Positions 6,124 to 6,286 of a stretch of DNA of 6,286 bases are shown here, piece by piece (the first letter of the stretch is position 1; every line of letters starts with the position of its first letter). The position numbers and the translations under genes are program-made. A model generated the notes under the pieces. That model was not told the origin of the DNA, did not search any database, and saw only the letters and a list, made by a program, of their open reading frames with translations. Source of the stretch: Kiritimatiellaceae bacterium (lineage in GTDB: Bacteria > Verrucomicrobiota > Kiritimatiellia > Kiritimatiellales > Pontiellaceae); assembly GCA_002691095.1 (NCBI GenBank), contig NZGU01000002.1:24817-31102 (forward strand), in the 5' to 3' direction.

Positions 6124-6286
6124 CTACTCCTTCACTCTCGCTCGTATCATCACATCCTCATCCAACCGTCTCACCTCCAAGATCGACAACGCAGGCAACG
6201 CATCCATCCGAAGCCCAGTCAAATTAAACACCGGCCGACCATCCGCGCCCATCACCTTAGGCGCCACAAACAAAACCAACTCATCC
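6124..6286 (-). CDS. ribD: 3' end of ribD, bifunctional deaminase/reductase (partial)
   Basis: The frame open from the right edge to TAG at 6126-6124 encodes 53 residues beginning DELVLFVAPKVMGADGRPVF and ending R-A-R-V-K-E. The D-E-L-x-L-F-x-A-P-K-x-x-G-x-D-G-R-P pattern is the typical late segment of the RibD reductase domain, which reduces 5-amino-6-ribosylamino-uracil phosphate with NADPH. The position directly before ribE, 2 nt from its ATG, supports the call. The N-terminal deaminase domain lies outside the window. The final codons also carry the Shine-Dalgarno of ribE. Confidence 0.85.
   Translation of the reverse strand, partial: DELVLFVAPKVMGADGRPVFNLTGLRMDALPALSILEVRRLDEDVMIRARVKE
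6127..6133 (-). promoter_or_regulatory. Ribosome binding site GAAGGAG for ribE
   Basis: On the minus strand GAAGGAG is followed by 5 nt (TAGGG) and the ATG of ribE at 6121. It lies within the last codons and stop of ribD and confirms the ribE start. It is the strongest Shine-Dalgarno in the window. Confidence 0.75.

Overview
The window is a compact, fully bacterial stretch with six essentially complete protein genes and two genes cut by the window edges. I see no RNA genes, insertion sequences, prophage genes or CRISPR arrays. A lipoprotein signal, a periplasmic-type cell-wall amidase and CNNM/CorC membrane proteins point to a diderm (Gram-negative) bacterium. By eye the GC content is in the 50s percent. 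The lineage is not provable from this sequence. The style of the amidase (insert ending in a D-A-A-N motif) and the unusual paired CNNM proteins make me lean weakly towards the Verrucomicrobia/PVC group.

Layout from left to right: (1) the last 17 codons of a + strand gene ending in a hydrophobic tail. (2) A minus-strand operon read from 3305 down to 53: a full-length CNNM/CorC transporter-like protein (TTG start), a shorter CNNM paralogue overlapping it by ATGA, then a secreted N-acetylmuramoyl-L-alanine amidase. (3) A divergent intergenic region of about 200 bp (3306-3504) with overlapping -10-like elements for both directions and a perfect 8-bp inverted repeat whose 3' arm covers part of the Shine-Dalgarno of the next gene. 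(4) A + strand TPR lipoprotein whose best-supported start is an AUA codon. (5) A second minus-strand operon entering from the right: the 3' end of ribD, then ribE (riboflavin synthase), then a short-chain dehydrogenase, with 2-nt spacing and a 4-nt overlap respectively.

How the genes work together: RibD and RibE catalyse early and final steps of riboflavin synthesis. The SDR is translationally coupled to ribE but has no evident role in the pathway. The two CNNM proteins are likely to act together, perhaps as a heterodimer in divalent-cation (Mg2+) export, and are co-transcribed with a peptidoglycan amidase. The TPR lipoprotein probably serves as an envelope scaffold.

The most distinctive properties are not a new gene system. 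They are an extreme C-over-G (and A-over-T) skew on the + strand that holds whatever the gene direction and visibly shapes protein composition, two convergent gene ends overlapping in the same GCGCTAA sequence, a G7 tract exactly where a one-base gain would fuse the two CNNM genes, and the AUA/hairpin arrangement at the TPR lipoprotein start. I found no convincing undescribed multi-gene system.
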